Below are positions 51,990 through 63,410 of a stretch of DNA of 64,000 nucleotides, one piece after another. Position numbers and translations under genes: made by a program. The stretch spans positions 4,098,001-4,162,000 of the forward strand of contig JAUJEO010000019.1 in NCBI GenBank assembly GCA_030762175.1. The letters run 5' to 3'. The DNA comes from Metallyticus violacea (lineage: Eukaryota > Arthropoda > Insecta > Mantodea > Metallyticidae). The notes under the pieces are model-generated. The model worked only from the letters and a program-made list of their open reading frames with translations, did no database searches and was not told the DNA's origin. Positions within the stretch are counted from its first letter, which is position 1; each line of letters opens with the position of its first letter.

Positions 51990-53577
51990 GAAAAAAAGTG
52001 ATTCAAACGAAGTTTCCAAACTTCGAAAAAAATTTTTTTTCTTTTCGAGATTCTTTGCGCATAATATGCTTTTCTGAGGCTATCAAACTAGTATAATGAA
52101 AGAGAACCAGTTATCTCAAATAAGAAAGCAAAAAAAGTGATTCTAACGAAGTTTCCAAACTTCGAAAAAATTTTTTTCTTTTCGAGATTCTTTGCGCATA
52201 ATATGGCTTTCTGAGGCTATCAAACTAGTATAATGAAAGAGAACCAGTTATCTCAAATAAGAATGGAAAAAAAGTGATTCTAAGGAAGTTTCTAAGCTTC
52301 GAAAAAAATTTTCTTTCATTTCGAGATTCTTTGCGCATAATATGCTTTTCTGAGGCTATCAAACTACTATAATGAAAGAGAACCCGTTATCTCAAATAAG
52401 AACGGAAAAAAGTGATTCAAACGACGTTTCCAAACTTCAAAAAAAATTTTTTTTCTTTTCGAGATTCTTTGCGCATAATATGCTTTACTGAGGATATCAA
52501 ACTAGTATAATGAAAGAGAACCAGTTATCTCAAATAAGAACGGAAAAACAGTGATTCTAACGAAGTTTCCAAACTTCGAAAAAAAATTTTTTTCTTTTCG
52601 AGATTCTTTGCGCATAATATGCTTTACTGAGGCTATCAAACTAGTATAATGAAAGAGAACCAGTTATCTGAAATAAGAACGGAAAAAAGGGATTTAAACG
52701 ACGTTTCCAAACTTCGAAAAAAATTTTTTTCTTTTCGAGATTCTTTGCGCATAATATGCTTTACTGAGGCTATCAAACTAGTATAACGAAAGAGAACCAG
52801 TTATCTCAAATAAGAACGGAAAAAAGTGATTCAAACGACGTTTCCAAACTTCGAAAAAAATTTTTTTTCTTTTCGAGATTCTTTGCGCATAATATGCTTT
52901 ACTGAGGCTATCAAACTAGTATAATGAAAGAGAACCAGTTATCTCAAATAAGAACGGAAAAAAAGTGATTCAAACGAAGTTTCCAAACTTCGAAAAAAAA
53001 TTTTTTTCTTTTCGAGATTCTTTGCGCATAATATGCTTTTCTGAGGCTATCAAACTAGTATAATGAAAGAGAACCAGTTATCTCAAATAAGAAAGCAAAA
53101 AAAGTGATTCTAACGAAGTTTCCAAACTTCGAAAAAATTTTTTTCTTTTCGAGATTCTTTGCGCATAATATGGTTTTCTGAGGCTATCAAACTAGTATAA
53201 TGAAAGAGAACCAGTTATCTCAAATAACAATGGAAAAAAAGTGATTCTAAGGAAGTTTCTAAGCTTCGAAAAAAATTTTTTTTCATTTCGAGATTCTTTG
53301 CGCATAATATGCTTTTCTGAGGCTATCAAACTACTATAATGAAAGAGAACCCGTTATCTCAAATAAGAACGGAAAAAAGTGATTCAAACTACGTTTCCAA
53401 ACTTCAAAAAAATTTTTTTTTCTTTTCGAGATTCTTTGCGCATAATATGCTTTACTGAGGATATCAAACTAGTATAATGAAAGAGAACCAGTTATCTCAA
53501 ATAAGAACGGAAAAACAGTGATTCTAACGAAGTTTCCAAACTTCGAAAAAAATTTTTTTTCTTTTCGAGATTCTTTG
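51990..53577. repeat. 967-bp tandem duplication (seven monomers)
   Basis: The run GTGATTCAAACGAAG, AAGCAAAAAAAGTG, CTAAGGAAGTTTCTAAGC, GAACCCGTTATC, CTGAGGATATC and GGAAAAACAGTG at about 51,990-52,610 recurs 967 bp later at about 52,957-53,577. Between the two lies a short run of class I monomers with CTGAAATAAG. Copies differ by a few bases (TAACAATGG, AAACTACG). Confidence 0.8.
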
Positions 53578-55111
53578 CGCATAATATGCTTCTCTGAGGC
53601 TATCAAACTAGTATAATGAAAGAGAACCAGTTATCTCAAACAAGAACGGAAAAAAAGTGATTCTAATGAAGTTTCCAAACTTCGAAAAAAATTTTCTTCT
53701 TTTCGAGATTCTTTGCGCATAATATGCTTCTCTGAGGCTATCAAACTAGTATAATGAAAGAGAACAAGTTATCTCAAACAAGAAAGGAAAAAAAGTGATT
53801 CTAACGAAGTTTCCAAACTTCGAAAAAAATTTTTTTTCTTTTCGAGATTCTTTGCGCATAATATGCTTTTCTGAGGCTATCAAACTGTATAATGAAAGAG
53901 AACTAGTTATCTCAAATAAGAACGGAAAAAAGTGATTCTAACGACGTTTCCAAACTTCGAAAAAAAATTTTTTTCTTTTCGAGATTCTTTGCGCATAATA
54001 TGCTTTTCTGAGGCTATCAAACTACTATAATGAAAGAAAACCAGTTATCTCAAATAAGAACGGAAAAAAGTGATTCAAACGACGTTTCCAAACTTCGAAA
54101 AAAATTTTTTTCTTTTCGAGATTCTTTGCGCATAATATGCTTTACTGAGGCTATCAAACTAGTATAATGAAAGAGAACCAGTTATCTCAAATAAGAACGG
54201 AAAATAGTGATTCTAACGACGTTTCCAAACTTCGAAAAAAATTTTTTTTCGTTTCGAGATTCTTTGCGCATAATATGCTTCTCTGAGGCTATCAAACTAG
54301 TATAATGAAAGAGAACCAGTTATCTCAAACAAGAACGGAAAAAAAGTGATTCTAACGAAATTTCCAAACTTCGAAAAAAATTTTTCTTCTTTTCGAGATT
54401 CTTTGCGCATAATATTCTTCTCTGAGGCTATCAAACTAGTATAATGAAAGAGAACAAGTTATCTCAAACAAGAACGGAAAAAAAGTGATTCTAACGAAGT
54501 TTCCAAACTTCCAAAAAAATTTTTTTCTTTTCGAGATTCTTTGCGCATAATATGCTTTACTTAGGCTATCAAACTAGTATAATGAAAGAGAACCAGTTAT
54601 CTCAAATAAGAACGGAAAAAAGTGATTCAACGACGTTTCCAAACTTCGAAAAAAATTTTTTTTCTTTTCGAGATTCTTTGCGCATAATATGCTTTACTGA
54701 GGCTATCAAACTAGTATAATGAAAGAGAACCACTTATCTCAAATAAGAACGGAAAAAAGTGATTCAAACGACGTTTCCAAACTTCGAAAAATTTTTTTTT
54801 TCTTTTCGAGATTCTTTGCGCATAATATGCTTTACTGAGGCTATCAAAATAGTATAATGAAAGAGAACCAGTTACCTCAAATAAGAACGGAAAAAAGTGA
54901 TTGAAACGACGTTTCCAAACTTCGAAAAAAATTTTTTTTCTTTTCGAGATTCTTTGCGCATAATATGCTTTACTGAGGCTATCAAACTAGTATAATGAAA
55001 GAGAACCAGTTATCTCAAATAAGAACGGAAAAAAAGTGATTCTAACGAAGTTTCCAAAATTCGAAAAAAATTTTTTTTCTTTTCGAAATTCTTTGCGCAT
55101 AATATGCTTTT

Positions 55112-55945
55112 CTGAGGCTATCAAATTAGTATACTGAAAGAGAACCAGTTATCTCAAATAAGAACGGAAAAAAAGTAATACAAACGAAGTTTCCAAACTT
55201 CGAAAAAAAATTTTTTTCCTTTCGAGATTCTTTGCGCATAATATGCTTTTCTGAGGCTATCAAAGTAGTATAATGAAAGAGAACCAGTTATCTCAAATAA
55301 GAACGGAAAAAAAGTGATTCTAACGAAGTTTCCAAACTTCGAAATACATTTTTTTTCTTTACGAGATTCTTTGCGCATAATATGCTTTATAAAGGCTATC
55401 AAACTAGTATAATGAAAGAGAACCAGTTATATCAAATAAGAACGGAAAAAAAGTGATTCTAACGAAGTTTCCAAACTTCGAAAAAAATTTTTTTTCTTTT
55501 CGAAATTCTTTGCGCATAATATGCTTTTCTGAGGCTATCAAATTAGTATACTGAAAGAGAACCAGTTATCTCAAATAAGAACGGAAAAAAAGTGATACAA
55601 ACGAAGTTTCCAAACTTCGAAAAAAAATTTTTTTCCTTTCGAGATTCTTTGCGCATAATATGCTTTTCTGAGGCTATCAAAGTAGTATAATGAAAGAGAA
55701 CCAGTTATCTCAAATAAGAACGGAAAAAAAGTGATTCTAACGAAGTTTCCAAACTTCGAAATACATTTTTTTTCTTTACGAGATTCTTTGCGCATAATAT
55801 GCTTTATAAAGGCTATCAAACTAGTATAATGAAAGAGAACCAGTTATATCAAATAAGAACGGAAAAAAAGTGATTCAAACGAAGTTTCCAAACTTCGAAA
55901 AAATTTTTTTTCTTTTCGAGATTCTTTGCGCATAATATGCTTTTC
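55112..55945. repeat. 417-bp trimer, two tandem copies
   Basis: The trimer copies are 55112-55528 and 55529-55945, 417 bp apart, nearly identical. The first has GTAATACAAACG where the second has GTGATACAAACG, and the monomer after the second TAAAGGCTATC leads into CTGAGCCTATC. In the tandem duplicate the third monomer of one unit joins the first of the next in perfect register. Confidence 0.88.
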
Positions 55946-57050
55946 TGAGCCTATCAAACTAGTATAATGAAAGAGAACCAGTTATCTCAAATAAGAAAGG
56001 AAAAAAAGTGATTCTAACGAAGTTTCCAAACTTCGAAAAAATTTTTTTTCTTTTCGAGATTCTTTGCGCATAATATGCTTTTCTGAGGCTATCAAACTAG
56101 TATAATGAAAGAGAACCAGTTATCTCAAATAAGAATGGAAAAAAAGTGATTCTAAGGAAGTTTCTAGGCTTCGAAAAAAATTTTTTTTCATTTCGAGATT
56201 CTTTGCGCATAATATGCTTTTCTGACTCTATCAAACTACTATAATGAAAGAGAACCAGTTATCTCAAATAAGAACGGAAAAAAGTGATTCAAACGACGTT
56301 TCCAAACTTCAAAAAAAATTTTTTTTCTTTTCGAGATTCTTTGCGCATAATATGCTTTACTGAGGATATCAAACTAGTATAATGAAAGAGAACCAGTTAT
56401 CTCAAATAAGAACGGAAAAACAGTGATTCTAACGAAGTTTCCAAACTTCGAAAAAATTTTTTTTTCTTTTCGAGATTCTTTGCGCGTAATATGCTTCTCT
56501 GAGGCTATCAAACTAGTATAATGAAAGAGAACTAGTTAATTCAAACAAGAACGGAAAAAAAGTGATTCTAACGAAGTTTCCAAACTTCGAAAAAATTTTT
56601 TCTTCTTTTCGAGATTCTTTGCGCATAATATGCTTCTCTGAGGCTATCAAACTAGTATAATGAAAGAGAACAAGTTATCTCAAACAAGAACGGAAAAAAA
56701 GTGATTCTAACGAAGTTTCCAAACTTCGAAAAAAATTTTTTTTCTTTTCGAGATTCTTTGCGCATAATATGCTTTTCTGAGGCTATCAAACTGTATAATG
56801 AAAGAGAACTAGTTATCTCAAATAAGAACGGAAAAAAGTGATTCTAACGACGTTTCCAAACTTCGAAAAAAAATTTTTTTCTTTTCGAGATTCTTTGCGC
56901 ATAATATGCTTTTCTGAGGCTATCAAACTACTATAATGCAAGAGAACCAGTTATCTCAAATAAGAACGGAAAAAAGTGATTCAAACGACGTTTCCAAACT
57001 TCGAAAAATTTTTTTTTCTTTTCGAGATTCTTTGCGCATAATATGCTTTA

Positions 57051-57738
57051 CTGAGGCTATCAAACTAGTATAATGAAAGAGAACCAGTTATCTTAAATAA
57101 GAACGGAAAAAAAGTGATTCTAACGAAGTTTCCAAACTTGGAAAACATTTTTTTTCTTTTCGAGATTCTTTCCGCATAATATGCTTTTCTGAGGCTATCA
57201 AACTACTATAATGAAAGAGAACCAGTTATCTCAAATAAGAACGGAAAAAAGTGATTCAAACGACGTTTCCAAACTTCTAAAAAATTTTTTTTTATTTTCT
57301 AGATTCTTTGCGCATAATATGCTTTTCTGAGGCTATATAATTAGTATAATGAAAGAGAACCAGTTATCTCAAATAAGAACAGAAAAAAAGTGATTCTAAA
57401 GAAGTTTCCGAAAATCGAAATAAAATTTTTTTTTCGAAATTCTTTGCGCATAATATGATTTTCTGAGGCTATCAAACTAGTATAATGAGAGATTACCAGT
57501 TATATCAAATAAGAATGGAAAAAAAGTGATTATAATGAAGTTTCGAAACTTCGAAAAAATTTTTTTTCTTTTCAAGATTCTTTACGCATAATATGCTTCT
57601 CTGTGGCTATCAAACTAGTATAATGAAAGAGAAGCAGTTATCTCAAATAAGAACGGAAAAAAGTGATTCTAACGAAGTTTCCAAACTTCGAAAAAAATTT
57701 TTTTTCTTTTCGAGATTCTTTGCCCATAATATGCTTTT
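57051..57738. repeat. Five-monomer cassette, copy 5
   Basis: The cassette reappears here after about 23.4 kb without it. Marker spacing is 191 bp. Private changes include CCGAAAATCGAAATAAAA in the third monomer, TTTCTAGATTC in the second and TTTGCCCATAATATGC at the end of the last. Confidence 0.87.
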
Positions 57739-58719
57739 CTGAGGCTATCAAACTACTATAATGAAAGAGAACCAGTTATCTCAAACAAGAACGGAAAAAA
57801 AGTGATTCTAACGAAGTTTCCAAACTTCGAAAAAAATTTTTCTTCTTTTCGAGATTCTTTGCGCATAATATTCTTCTCTGAGGCTATCAAACTAGTATAA
57901 TGAAAGAGAACAAGTTATCTCAAACAAGAACGGAAAAAAAGTGATTCTAACGAAGTTTCCAAACTTCGAAAAAAAATTTTTTTCTTTTCGAGATTCTTTG
58001 CGCATAATATGCTTTACTTAGGCTATCTAACTAGTATAATGAAAGAGAACCAGTTATCTCAAATAAGAACGGAAAAAAGTGATTCAACGACGTTTCCAAA
58101 CTTCGGAAAAAAAATTTTTTTCTTTTCGAGATTCTTTGCGCATAATATGCTTTACTGAGGCTATCAAACTAGTATAATGAAAGAGAACCAGTTATCTGAA
58201 ATAAGAACGGAAAAAAGTGATTTAAACGACGTTTCCAAACTTCGAAAAAAATTTTTTTTCTTTTCGAGATTCTTTGCGCATAATATGCTTTACTGAGGCT
58301 ATCAAACTAGTATAACGAAAGAGAACCAGTTATCTCAAATAAGAACGGAAAAAAGAGATTCAAACGACGTTTCCAAACTTCGAAAAAAATTTTTTTTCTT
58401 TTCGAGATTCTTTGCGCATAATATGCTTTACTGAGGCTATCAAACTAGTATAATGAAAGAGAACCAGTTATCTCAAATAAGAACGGAAAAAAGTGATTCA
58501 AACGACGTTTCCAAACTTCGAAAAATTTTTTTTTTCTTTTCGAGATTCTTTGCGCATAATATGCTTTACTGAGGCTATCAAACTAGTATAATGAAAGAGA
58601 ACCAGTTACCTCAAATAAGAACGGAAAAAAGTGATTGAAACGACGTTTCCAAACTTCGAAAAAAATTTTTTTTCTTTTCGAGATTCTTTGCGCATAATAT
58701 GCTTTACTGAGGCTATCAA

Positions 58720-58725
58720 ACTAGT
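58720..58725. other. ACTAGT (SpeI-type) site, example of a once-per-monomer site
   Basis: The hexamer ACTAGT occurs in the CAAACTAGTATAATG segment of most monomers. It is lost in recurring variants (ACTACTATAATG, AAAGTAGTATAATG, AACTGTATAATG, AATTAGTATAATG). A TTCGAA hexamer sits at 58794-58799 and is also common per monomer. These predict a ladder with a step of about 138 bp in a genomic digest. Confidence 0.85.
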
Positions 58726-58779
58726 ATAATGAAAGAGAACCAGTTATCTCAAATAAGAACGGAAAAAAAGTGATTCTAA

Positions 58780-58797
58780 CGAAGTTTCCAAACTTCG
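58780..58797. other. Perfect dyad CGAAGTTT-CC-AAACTTCG (class II example)
   Basis: Eight-base arms are exactly complementary around a two-base CC spacer. The same 18 bases occur in most class II monomers, so perfect copies recur at roughly monomer spacing wherever class II dominates. Class I monomers keep the site with one arm mismatch. Short dyads that can form hairpins or bind dimeric proteins are common in centromeric satellites; a role here is inference. Confidence 0.9.
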
Positions 58798-58819
58798 AAA
58801 AAAATTTTTTTTCTTTTCG
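58796..58819. other. A-run/T-run tract bounded by CG (example)
   Basis: An uninterrupted run of about 7 A is followed by about 8 T, a C and four more T, flanked on both sides by CG. The tract is a near palindrome and is present in almost every monomer, with the A and T run lengths varying between copies (about 5-9 A and 7-11 T). Such tracts are intrinsically stiff or bent and disfavour nucleosome wrapping in general; the effect here is untested. It is the most length-variable part of the monomer. Confidence 0.9.
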
Positions 58820-58830
58820 AAATTCTTTGC

Positions 58831-58841
58831 GCATAATATGC
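58831..58841. other. Short dyad GCATA-A-TATGC (example)
   Basis: Five-base arms pair around a single A. The motif lies at the 3' end of nearly every monomer inside the strongly conserved CTTTGCGCATAATATGC stretch. Together with the central dyad and the A/T tract it gives three symmetric elements within about 60 bases of each monomer. Confidence 0.85.
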
Positions 58842-58845
58842 TTTT

Positions 58846-59679
58846 CTGAGGCTATCAAATTAGTATACTGAAAGAGAACCAGTTATCTCAAATAAGAACG
58901 GAAAAAAAGTGATACAAACGAAGTTTCCAAACTTCGAAAATTAATTTTTTTCCTTTCGAGATTCTTTGCGCATAATATGCTTTTCTGAGGCTATCAAAGT
59001 AGTATAATGAAAGAGAACCAGTTATCTCAAATAAGAACGGAAAAAAAGTGATTCTAACGAAGTTTCCAAACTTCGAAATACATTTTTTTTCTTTACGAGA
59101 TTCTTTGCGCATAATATGCTTTATAAAGGCTATCAAACTAGTATAATGAAAGAGAACCAGTTATATCAAATAAGAACGGAAAAAAAGTGATTCTAACGAA
59201 GTTTCCAAACTTCGAAAAAAATTTTTTTTCTTTTCGAAATTCTTTGCGCATAATATGCTTTTCTGAGGCTATCAAATTAGTATACTGAAAGAGAACCAGT
59301 TATCTCAAATAAGAACGGAAAAAAAGTGATACAAACGAAGTTTCCAAACTTCGAAAAAAAATTTTTTTCCTTTCGAGATTCTTTGCGCATAATATGCTTT
59401 TCTGAGGCTATCAAAGTAGTATAATGAAAGAGAACCAGTTATCTCAAATAAGAACGGAAAAAAAGTGATTCTAACGAAGTTTCCAAACTTCGAAATACAT
59501 TTTTTTTCTTTACGAGATTCTTTGCGCATAATATGCTTTATAAAGGCTATCAAACTAGTATAATGAAAGAGAACCAGTTATATCAAATAAGAACGGAAAA
59601 AAAGTGATTCAAACGAAGTTTCCAAACTTCGAAAAAAATTTTTTTTCTTTTCGAGATTCTTTGCGCATAATATTCTTTT
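58846..59679. repeat. 417-bp trimer, two tandem copies (3,734 bp downstream)
   Basis: The copies are 58846-59262 and 59263-59679. The whole doublet lies 3,734 bp after the one at 55112, so the duplication itself was copied as part of a larger unit. A private GAAAATTAATTTTTTTC marks the first copy. Confidence 0.88.
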
Positions 59680-60509
59680 CTGAGCCTATCAAACTAGTAT
59701 AATGAAAGAGAACCAGTTATCTCAAATAAGAAAGGAAAAAAAGTGATTCTAACGAAGTTTCCAAACTTCGAAAAAATTTTTTTTCTTTTCGAGATTCTTT
59801 GCACATAATATGCTTTTCTGAGGCTATCAAACTAGTATAATGAAAGAGAACCAGTTATCTCAAATAAGAATTGAAAAAAAGTGATTCTGAGGAAGTTTCT
59901 AGGCTTCGAAAAAATTTTTTTTTTCATTTCGAGATTCTTTGCGCATAATATGCTTTTCTGACTCTATCAAACTACTATAATGAAAGAGAACCAGTTATCT
60001 CAAATAAGAACGGAAAAAAGTGATTCAAACGACGTTTCCAAACTTCAAAAAAAATTTTTTTTCTTTTCGAGATTCTTTGCGCATAATATGCTTTACTGAG
60101 GCTATCAAACTAGTATAATGAAAGAGAACCAGTTATCTCAAATAAGAACGGAAAAAAGTGATTCAAACGACGTTTCCAAACTTCGAAAAAATTTTTTTTC
60201 TTTTCGAGATTCTTTGCGCATAATATGCTTTACTGAGGCTATCAAACTAGTATAATGAAAGAGAACCAGTTACCTCAAATAAGAACGGAAAAAAGTGATT
60301 GAAACGACGTTTCCAAACTTCGAAAAAATTTTTTTTTCTTTTCGAGATTCTTTGCGCATAATATGCTTTACTGAGGCTATCAAACTAGTATAATGAAAGA
60401 GAACCAGTTATCTCAAATAAGAACGGAAAATAAGTGATTCTACCGAAGTTTCCAAACTTCGAAAAAAAATTTTTTTCTTTCCGAAATTCTTTGCGCATAA
60501 TATGCTTTT

Positions 60510-61341
60510 CTGAGGCTATCAAATTAGTATACTGAAAGAGAACCAGTTATCTCAAATAAGAACGGAAAAAAAGTGATACAAACGAAGTTTCCAAACTTCG
60601 AAAAAAAAATTTTTTCCTTTCGAGATTCTTTGCGCATAATATGCTTTTCTGAGGCTATCAAAGTAGTATAATGAAAGAGAACCAGTTATCTCAAATAAGA
60701 ACGGAAAAAAAGTGATTCTAACGAAGTTTCCAAACTTCGAAATACATTTTTCTTCTTTACGAGATTCTTTGCGCATAATATGCTTTATAAAGGCTATCAA
60801 ACTAGTATAATAAAGAGAACCAGTTATATCAAATAAGAACGGAAAAAAAGTGATTCTAACGAAGTTTCCAAACTTCGAAAAAAATTTTTTTTCTTTTCGA
60901 AATTCTTTGCGCATAATATGCTTTTCTGAGGCTATCAAATTAGTATACTGAAAGAGAACCAGTAATCTCAAATAAGAACGGAAAAAAAGTGATAGAAACG
61001 AAGTTTCCAAACTTCGAAAAAAAATTTTTTTCCTTTCGAGATTCTTTGAGCATAATATGCTTTTCTGAGGCTATCAAAGTAGTATAATGAAAGAGAACCA
61101 GTTATCTCAAATAAGAACGGAAAAAAAGTGATTCTAACGAAGTTTCCAAACTTCGAAATACATTTTTTTTCTTTACGAGATTCTTTGCGCATAATATGCT
61201 TTTAAAGGCTATCAAACTAGTATAATGAAAGAGAACCAGTTATATCAAATAAGAACGGAAAAAAAGTGATTCAAACGAAGTTTCCAAACTTCGAAAAAAA
61301 ATTTTTTTCTTTTCGAGATTCTTTGCGCATAATATTCTTTT
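60510..61341. repeat. 416-bp trimer, two tandem copies
   Basis: The copies are 60510-60925 and 60926-61341. Each is 416 bp: the first lost one G in ATAATAAAGAG, the second one base in CTTTTAAAGGC. The first deletion shifts frame so that a 152-codon minus-strand frame appears at 60552-61010. This is an accident of the repeat and not a gene. Confidence 0.87.
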
Positions 61342-62447
61342 CTGAGCCTATCAAACTAGTATAATGAAAGAGAACCAGTTATCTCAAATAAGAAAGGAAA
61401 AAAAGTGATTCTAACGAAGTTTCCAAACTTCGAAAAATTTTTTTTTCTTTTCGAGATTCTTTGCGCATAATATGCTTTTCTGAGGCTATCAAACTAGTAT
61501 AATGAAAGAGAACCAGTTATCTCAAATAAGAATGGAAAAAAAGTGATTCTAAGGAAGTTTCTAGGCTTCGAAAAAAATTTTTTTTCATTTCGAGATTCTT
61601 TGCGCATAATATGCTTTTCTGACTCTATCAAACTACTATAATGAAAGAGAACCAGTTATCTCAAATAAGAAAGGAAAAAAGAGTTTCAAACGACGTTTCC
61701 AAACTTCAAAAAAAATTTTTTTTCTTTTCGAGATTCTTTGCGCATAATATGCTTTACTGAGGATATCAAACTAGTATAATGAAAGAGAACCAGTTATCTC
61801 AAATAAGAACGGAAAAACAGTGATTCTAACGAAGTTTCCAAACTTCGAAAAGAATTTTTTTTCTTTTCGAGATTCTTTGCGCGTAATATGCTTCTCTGAG
61901 GCTATCAAACTAGTATAATGAAAGAGAACTACTTAATTCAAACAAGAACGGAAAAAAAGTGATTCTAAAGAAGTTTCCAAACTTCGAAAAAATGTTTTCT
62001 TCTTTTCGAGATTCTTTGCGCATAATATGCTTCTCTGAGACTATCAAACTAGTATAATGAAAGAGAACAAGTTATCTCAAACAAGAACGGAAAAAAAGTG
62101 ATTCTAACGAAGTTTCCAAACTTCGAAAAAAATTTTTTTTCTTTTCGAGATTCTTTGCGCATAATATGCTTTTCTGAGGCTATCAAACTGTATAATGAAA
62201 GAGAACTAGTTATCTCAAATAAGAACGGAAAAAAGTGATTCTAACGACGTTTCCAAACTTCGAAAAAAAATTTTTTTCCTTTCGAGATTCTACGCGCATA
62301 AAATGCTTTTCTGAGGCTATCAAACTACTATAATGAAAGAAAACCAGTTATCTCAAATAAGAACGGAAAAAAGTGATTCAAACGACGTTTCCAATCTTCG
62401 AAAAAATTTTTTTTCTTTTCGAGATTCTTTGCGCATAATATGCTTTA

Positions 62448-63135
62448 CTGAGGCTATCAAACTAGTATAATGAAAGAGAACCAGTTATCTCAAATAAGAA
62501 CGGAAAAAAAGTGATTCTAACGAAGTTTCCAAACTTGGAAAACATTTTTTTTCTTTTCGAGATTCTTTGCGCATAATATGCTTTTCTGAGGCTATCAAAC
62601 TACTATAATGAAAGAGAACCAGTTATCTCAAATAAGAACGGAAAAAAGTGATTCAAACGACGTTTCCAAACTTCTAAAAAATTTTTTTTTATTTTCGAGA
62701 TTCTTTGCGCATAATATGCTTTTCTGAGGCTATATAATTAGTATAATGAAAGAGAACCAGTTATCTCAAATAAGAACAGAAAAAAAGTGATTCTAACGAA
62801 GTTTCCGAACATCGAAAAAAAATTTTTTTTTCGAAATTCTTTGCGCATAATATGATTTTCTGAGGCTATCAAACTAGTATAATGAGAGATTACCAGTTAT
62901 ATCAAATAAGAATGGAAAAAAAGTGATTATAATGAAGTTTCGAAACTTCGAAAAAATTTTTTTTCTTTTCAAGATTCTTTACGCATAATTAGCTTCTCTG
63001 TGGCTATCAAACTAGTATAATGAAAGAGAAGCAGTTATCTCAAATAAGAACGGAAAAAAGTGATTCTTACGAAGTTTCCAAACTTCGAAAAAAATTTTTT
63101 TTCTTTTCGAGATTCTTTGCGCATAATATACTTTT
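62448..63135. repeat. Five-monomer cassette, copy 6
   Basis: This copy lies exactly 5,397 bp after copy 5 and has the same length, 688 bp. The third monomer has the intact CCGAACATCG, so it is not a simple descendant of copy 5. It has ATAATTAGCTTCTCTG in the fourth-to-fifth junction. Confidence 0.87.
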
Positions 63136-63410
63136 CTGAGGCTATCAAACTACTATAATGAAAGAGAACCAGTTATCTCAAATAAGAACGGAAAAAAGTG
63201 ATTCAAACGACGTTTCCAAACTTCGAAAAAAAATTTTTTTCTTTTCGAGATTCTTTGCGCATAATATGCTTTTCTGAGGCTATCAAACTGTATAATGAAA
63301 GAGAACTAGTTATCTCAAATAAGAACGGAAAAAAGTGATTCTAACGACGTTTCCAAACTTCGAAAAAAAATGTTTTTCTTTTCGAGATTCTTTGCGCATA
63401 ATATGCTTTA

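Larger units (their letters stand above)
55040..57738. repeat. 5,397-bp-offset unit, copy 1
   Basis: From the trimer doublet through GCGCGTAATATGC (56,482), GAACTAGTTAATTC and the five-monomer cassette, this stretch is repeated 5,397 bp further on, about 39 monomers. Part of it (about 54,870-56,300) is also repeated at an offset of 3,734 bp, so two copies were made from the same source. Confidence 0.8.
58707..58845 (+). repeat. Reference class II monomer (139 bp)
   Basis: This copy represents class II: seven A after GAACGG, then GTGATTCTAACGAAGTTT, which makes the central dyad perfect, and a GCTTTT end. It differs from most copies by CGAAATTC in place of CGAGATTC, a substitution shared with the first monomer of the 417-bp trimers nearby. 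Class I and class II differences are linked in most but not all monomers: mixed forms exist, for example six A with CTAACGACG near 39,550 and 47,840, suggesting exchange or gene conversion between classes. Confidence 0.93.
60437..63135. repeat. 5,397-bp-offset unit, copy 2
   Basis: This is the partner of 55040-57738, with landmarks at GCGCGTAATATGC (61,879) and GGAAAAC (62,537). The marker monomer GTTTCTAGGCTTCG occurs at both offsets. Another shorter relation links 58.3-60.1 kb to 60.2-61.7 kb at about 1,662 bp (12 monomers). Confidence 0.8.

Noticed and set aside
58720..58731. Bacterial-type -10 box TATAAT in each monomer (CTAGTATAATG).
   Set aside because: The hexamer occurs once per monomer by copying. 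No -35 element at proper spacing and no gene follows it, and the context is a eukaryotic satellite.
58796..58819. Rho-independent terminator formed by the dyad followed by the T-run.
   Set aside because: A dyad followed by T superficially fits, but the stem is AT-rich, an A-run separates it from the T-run, it occurs hundreds of times and there is no transcription unit to end.
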